DNA of 33,760 nucleotides from Schizophyllum amplum (Eukaryota > Basidiomycota > Agaricomycetes > Agaricales > Schizophyllaceae). The position numbers and the translations under genes are program-made. Position 1 is the first letter of the stretch. Every line of letters starts with the position of its first letter. Where the stretch lies: positions 1 through 33,760 of the forward strand of contig VDMD01000208.1 of NCBI GenBank assembly GCA_007026445.1, read 5' to 3'. The notes beneath the pieces were generated by a model. It searched no databases. It was not told where the DNA came from and worked only from the letters and a program-made list of their open reading frames with translations. Below are positions 29,973-33,760 of this stretch, piece by piece.

Positions 29973-31887
29973 ATGGACTCCAAAAGCGCCACGACGTACG
30001 CACCGCCCTTCTTGCCCTATAGCTGCTCCTGCTGACGGTGGCGCGCAGCATCCAGGCGCTGGACGCTTTCATCGAGCAGCAGCGGCGGGCGCTCGCCCGT
30101 ACGCAGTCCGACCTAGGACGCCTACATGCACTCCAGCGCGACGCGGCGGCGAGACCTGAAAGCCTCCTTCGCGACGCGGCCGATAAGGTATGCCACCACT
30201 CGTCGCTCGCGAATGTGGCTGACCAGGCACATAGTTCACTACCGGCCGATTGGGGCTCGCGGACGTCGCGGAGTGCTTGGTGGAGGTGCCGAAGGATATC
30301 GACTGGTCCCTATACGACTCGCATGGTGCGTGGCCGTCCCCTGAGATGCGACATGTGATGGGGCTGACTTCCCCGCAGACTCGAGCGCTCTTCAACAGCT
30401 CACGGCCAAGACCAAGGAGGCGCAAGCGGCACGGCGCGAGCCCAGAAAGACACAATGCCAGCCACTGTCCAACCTGCAACAGCTCGTGAAGGACGCGCGC
30501 AGCCGCATCGTCGAACCTGTGCTCGCCATGTACCCCGATCTCGAGAGTCTGATGGAACCCACGCCAGTCGAGCCACCCAAGCCGCCAGACGCCGCCACAC
30601 TCAAGAAGCAGCGGAGCTCGATAAGCTTGCGCGACATGCGCTCCCGCCGTCTCACCTGCGATCCGCAGCCCGCGCCTGGAGACAGCCATCAGGAGCCCGG
30701 TTTTCATCCGTCGCGACGCCGATGACGAAACTATGGACGTCGACGTAGCCGATGATGCCCTCGCCCGCCATCCCACCCCCCGTCTCGAACCCGACTCCTC
30801 TACCGCATCCGCAGCGTCGCCCTCCAGCGCCGGCCTGCCCACGCCACCCCCTCCTTCCGCTTCTGGCTTCAAGATCATCATACCGAAGGGCGCTGCCCGC
30901 CAATTACCCTCAGACGCACCTGACATGCCCCTGCGTCCGCGTCGACAACGTCGGAACACGTTCAAGGTGTCGGCACTTGTCCAGGAGCAGCCCGATCCAG
31001 AACCACCCCCAGCGTCATGCTTAGGCAAACGCGCGCGCCGGCGGAGCAGCCCCGCGCCGCGCATAATAGTCCCCTCTTCCAGAAATGCCACCGCGCGACG
31101 CCGAACTCCCTGGTCACACCGTCCTCCTTTGCAGCACCATCCTCCTTAGCGACACCCTCCTCTCCTTGCGCTTCCACATCACAACTCGATACCCCAACAG
31201 AGCCTCCATCGTCAGCCAAGCGAGGCAGCCTTTCCTCTTCATCCCAGAAGAAAGCACGTCCAAAGTCGGCTACGTACAAGGTACCTTGGACAGACGAGGA
31301 GCAACTGCTGCTTCAGCGTCTATTGCAGGAGATTCCGGACGGGGAGAGCTTCCGGTGAGTCATTCGTTCGCGAATGGCGGTCGTCGCTCCGATCGTCGCG
31401 CGTATATGGCGGTCGTCGCATTTCCACGCCTGGCGGTTATCGTCGTGGTGCACGTACAATGGTCAACGCCTACATATACCATTCTGCTTTATCCCATCCT
31501 TCTCTGATCTCATCCCTGGTGCTCCATATACTCTTCCTCGCTCGACATCACACTCCTCGCTCGATCTCATATTTCCGTCTCGACCTAAATAGTCATTTAC
31601 CTCGCCCCTGCCGGCCGTTCAACTCGCTATTTCCCGCCCGCTTTACCCGCTTCCTCCCGCCCGCTTCACTTGCCCCCCCGCCCCTCCCGCCACTTGACTC
31701 GTTCACTCGCGCCTCACTTGCTCCTCCCGCCTTACTCACCCTCCCGCCCCTTTCAGATGGCAGAAGAATATCGAAAGCGATGGGTGGGAAGCGAACACCG
31801 CGGCAGGTCTCCAGCCGCGTGCAGAAGTACTTCGAGAAGTTGAAAGCGTACGGGTCGGGACGCTATGGAGGAGGACGAGGCGATTGA
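29973..31887 (+). CDS. Myb/SANT-domain protein, ZZZ3-like (frame broken)
   Basis: Exon 1 (29973-29995) encodes MDSKSATT; exons 2-4 follow at 30049-30187, 30235-30325 and from 30379, all in phase. Then come IQALDAFIEQQRRALAR (a helical, coiled-coil-like stretch), GLADVAECLVEVPKDIDW, a Pro/Ser-rich middle with basic patches (LGKRARRRSS), and a C-terminal Myb repeat: KVPWTDEEQLLLQRLLQEI, then WQK, ISKAMGGKRTPRQV and SRVQKYFEKLK. That repeat form (WTxEEQ ... RTxxQVxSRVQKYF) resembles ZZZ3, a histone-reader subunit of the ATAC complex in animals; no ZZ finger is visible here. A 402-nt intron (31355-31756) interrupts the Myb domain. Frame breaks appear near 30657, 31097 and 31767. Confidence 0.75.
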
Positions 31888-32903
31888 TGTTGATTGAGTG
31901 TGGGTGGATGTCGATTGAGGAGAGTAGATGTCGACTGGGAGCGGACCCACGTTGATTGGAGTGACGGTGATGGAAAGAGCCTACTGTCGCAGGAGAGGGC
32001 TTGCAGCATGGATCTTGGACTTGGCCGTGTCACTAGAGTACGGCGTTCTGGTACGGCGTCACGAGCGACGTCTCAACTTGCAACTAACTTATACAAATAT
32101 TGGCTAATCGTGTACTTTACGCTCGCGTACGATAGATTTTCTTCTCGCACTGTTCTCGCACGGGATCATGCAGTCACGGACGCTGCCGGAGAGTAAGTAC
32201 ACTTGAGCGTGAGCGCTAGCGGTGACGCGGACGATTGAATTTGAAGATGATGATGGAGTCCAGTCTATCGAGGACGCTTTCATGTGCGCCTATGTGCGCC
32301 TGTGTACCAATGCAGTAAAGTCCCAGAGTGCCTGCTCTCGATGAGGTCGGCGGCATGGCTGTGTCATTCGAGCCGCAGCAGTGGCGGCGCGCGACCGGTC
32401 GCCTGCAGGGACCTATTGCACATGTCGAACCAGTCACGTGAGCTGCCACACGGTTTTTCACCCTTCGCTTGACTTACACTGAGCCCCCGCGTGCCCGGAT
32501 GCGGCTAATCAAGGTTCAGACGAGGTGCAGAGTCGTTTGTCGCGCACTTTTCAGCGGGAGCAGGGTCATCTCTGATCACCTTCCGTCGTCCGAGGTAACT
32601 TTGCGCCTTTGTTGACTTTGTGGCACCGACTTTTGGCGGAAAGTAAGAATGAAGGAGCGTGTATATTCAAGGTATGAATATGTATGTGCAAGTAACGACA
32701 GATAATATGTGGCAGAAGATCACAACTACAACACAGGTTCAAGGCAAGGAGAGCTACATGGTCCGCAGTACATCATCAAGGCAAGCAGGCAGTTCGTACA
32801 TTCGTGAATCATGGCGGTCATGAGAAGGTCGTAAATAGGAAAGATAGAAGGAGACAGACAAAAAGGCGAGGCATGTCGTGTATGATGTCGCAGAGAAAAA
32901 GGG
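31888..32903. other. Intergenic, convergent 3' flanks
   Basis: About 1 kb between the Myb gene stop and the stop of the last gene. Short degenerate repeats of GATGTTGATTGA/GATGTCGATTGA occur at 31883-31960. No gene recognised. Confidence 0.4.
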
Positions 32904-33725
32904 CTATAGAGATAGATAATGAGAAAGACTGGAGGAGGTAGGCATAATGGTGGGCCGAAGCCCACGGGGAAAATGACACGACGAGTGGCGAAACAAAACG
33001 ATATCACACAGAATGGTTGCTGGAAGGACGCAGGCAGTGGCTGCGCGATGTTGAGCTAGTTCGCGTAAGCGATTATTTGCGCTTGGGTCCGCGCGACCCT
33101 TGCCCTTGTCCTTCGAAGACGCCTTAGGCCTGTGAAGGATCATTGTTGAATAGAGCGCGTCCAGAATATAAGGCTGCACTCACTGCGAAGATGCGTGCGA
33201 CGCCGACGACGAGTGGCGCGAGCGATGCGAATGGCTACGAGGTCTGCTGAGACTAGCGCACGCTTCAAAGCAGATGACCACCTACTGTCCAGACGACGAG
33301 AGGTGTGCGGGCCACTCCCTCCGGAGCCGTGCCATCGAAGCGGTATCAGATATCGCTGTAATGGCAAAAGAAGGGCCCTGCTTACGAGGTGTGGGACCTG
33401 TACGACGCAGCAGCGTGAGTTCGGATGAGATCCCGATGCAATGATTTTACACGTACATGGCGGGCCCTCACTGTACTGGCTGCTCGCCTGACTGTCTCGG
33501 CTGCGGCTACTAGACAAGGTGGGCGCCGATGGCTGTCCAAACGCACTGAGCTTCGCCCTGTGCTGAGGTTGGAAGTCAGAGTCGCCGTACCTAGGATCAT
33601 CAGCATGGGCAGTGCTCTTGGGGAGATCAACGTACCGCAGGTCCGGCTGGCGGTCCGAAGCCGTCTGTTGAGACCAGTTGCTGGGAACGACCTGTCGCGA
33701 CCCTGAGCGGTGACTGCTGGTGAAC
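32904..33725 (-). CDS. Unrecognised Ser/Gln-rich protein, C-terminal exons, cut by window edge
   Basis: Four minus-strand exons (33725-33457, 33355-33286, 33243-33184, 33129-32904) keep a single frame across introns of 101, 42 and 54 nt, each with GT and AG ends, and a fifth intron reaches the window edge with a CTGAC branch point and CATACAG acceptor. The peptide reads FTSSHRSGSRQVVPSNWS, then DLRYVDLPKSTAHADDPRYG, SRSRDSQASSQYSEGPP, MARLRREWPAHLSSSG and SHSHRSRHSSSASHASSQ, a low-complexity Ser/Arg/His-rich protein. No domain recognised. The final 75 codons lose this character, so the true stop may be upstream, for instance through an indel near 33110-33073 giving a short basic end. The N-terminal part lies beyond 33760. 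Confidence 0.45.
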
Positions 33726-33760
33726 CTGTATGTGATGGCATTAAGTCAGTAATTAACCAG

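Noticed and set aside
30049..30187. Minus-strand 340-codon frame at 30069-31091 as a gene
   Set aside because: It is antisense to exons with consistent splice phase and a recognisable Myb protein, and it has no domain of its own.
1..33760. CRISPR arrays, bacterial operons, ribosome binding sites, phage modules
   Set aside because: The gene structure is eukaryotic throughout and no regularly spaced repeats were seen.

Overview
The window is nuclear DNA of a filamentous basidiomycete, probably an Agaricomycete. The evidence is dense, GC-rich genes split by many 47-66 nt introns (GTRNGT donors, CTGAC/CTAAC-like branch points, YAG acceptors), fungal-type proteins such as a Cdc25-type RasGEF, Sen54 and a Bor1-type borate transporter, and an intron-containing tRNA-Asn. 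No bacterial operons, phage or CRISPR were seen. All exon models were read by eye from splice signals and reading phase; no similarity search was run.

Layout. 1-560 (-): N-terminal part of a DDB1-like protein, running off the left edge. 891-1496: a 606-bp non-autonomous element with 59-bp perfect terminal inverted repeats. 2045-3861 (-): Gcn4/Cpc1-like bZIP factor. 5510-6033 (-): unrecognised gene relic. 6389-11010 (+): SH3-WW-RasGEF (Cdc25). 11532-13235 (+): tRNA-splicing endonuclease subunit Sen54. 13883-15241 (-): HGGG-type esterase/lipase. 15281-15528: foldback MITE just upstream of that esterase. 16942-18040 (+): short-chain dehydrogenase. 18353-18436 (+): tRNA-Asn(GTT). 18706-20510 (+): ATP-grasp enzyme. 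21125-21513 (-) and 22394-22815 (+): a divergent pair of paralogous small secreted cysteine proteins. 23801-25983 (-): Bor1-like transporter. 26263-27697 (+): ABHD12-like hydrolase. 28058-29225 (+): Iwr1. 29973-31887 (+): ZZZ3-like Myb-domain protein. 32904-33725 (-): C-terminal exons of an unrecognised Ser-rich protein.

The genes are mostly housekeeping and regulatory (amino-acid control, Ras/cAMP signalling, tRNA splicing, Pol II import, boron efflux). A more accessory stretch lies at about 13.9-22.8 kb: esterase, SDR, ATP-grasp and the secreted protein pair.

One feature cuts across the window. Six conserved genes (DDB1-like, bZIP, Cdc25, Bor1, ABHD12-like, Myb) carry roughly twenty one- or two-base frame breaks, often in short homopolymers or GCGC runs, whereas the genes between 11.5 and 22.8 kb and Iwr1 read cleanly. 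Because several of the broken genes are expected to be important, I read this mainly as assembly error, but that is an inference.

The most interesting possibly undescribed items are the secreted cysteine protein pair and the 59-bp-TIR element with its subterminal motif array.
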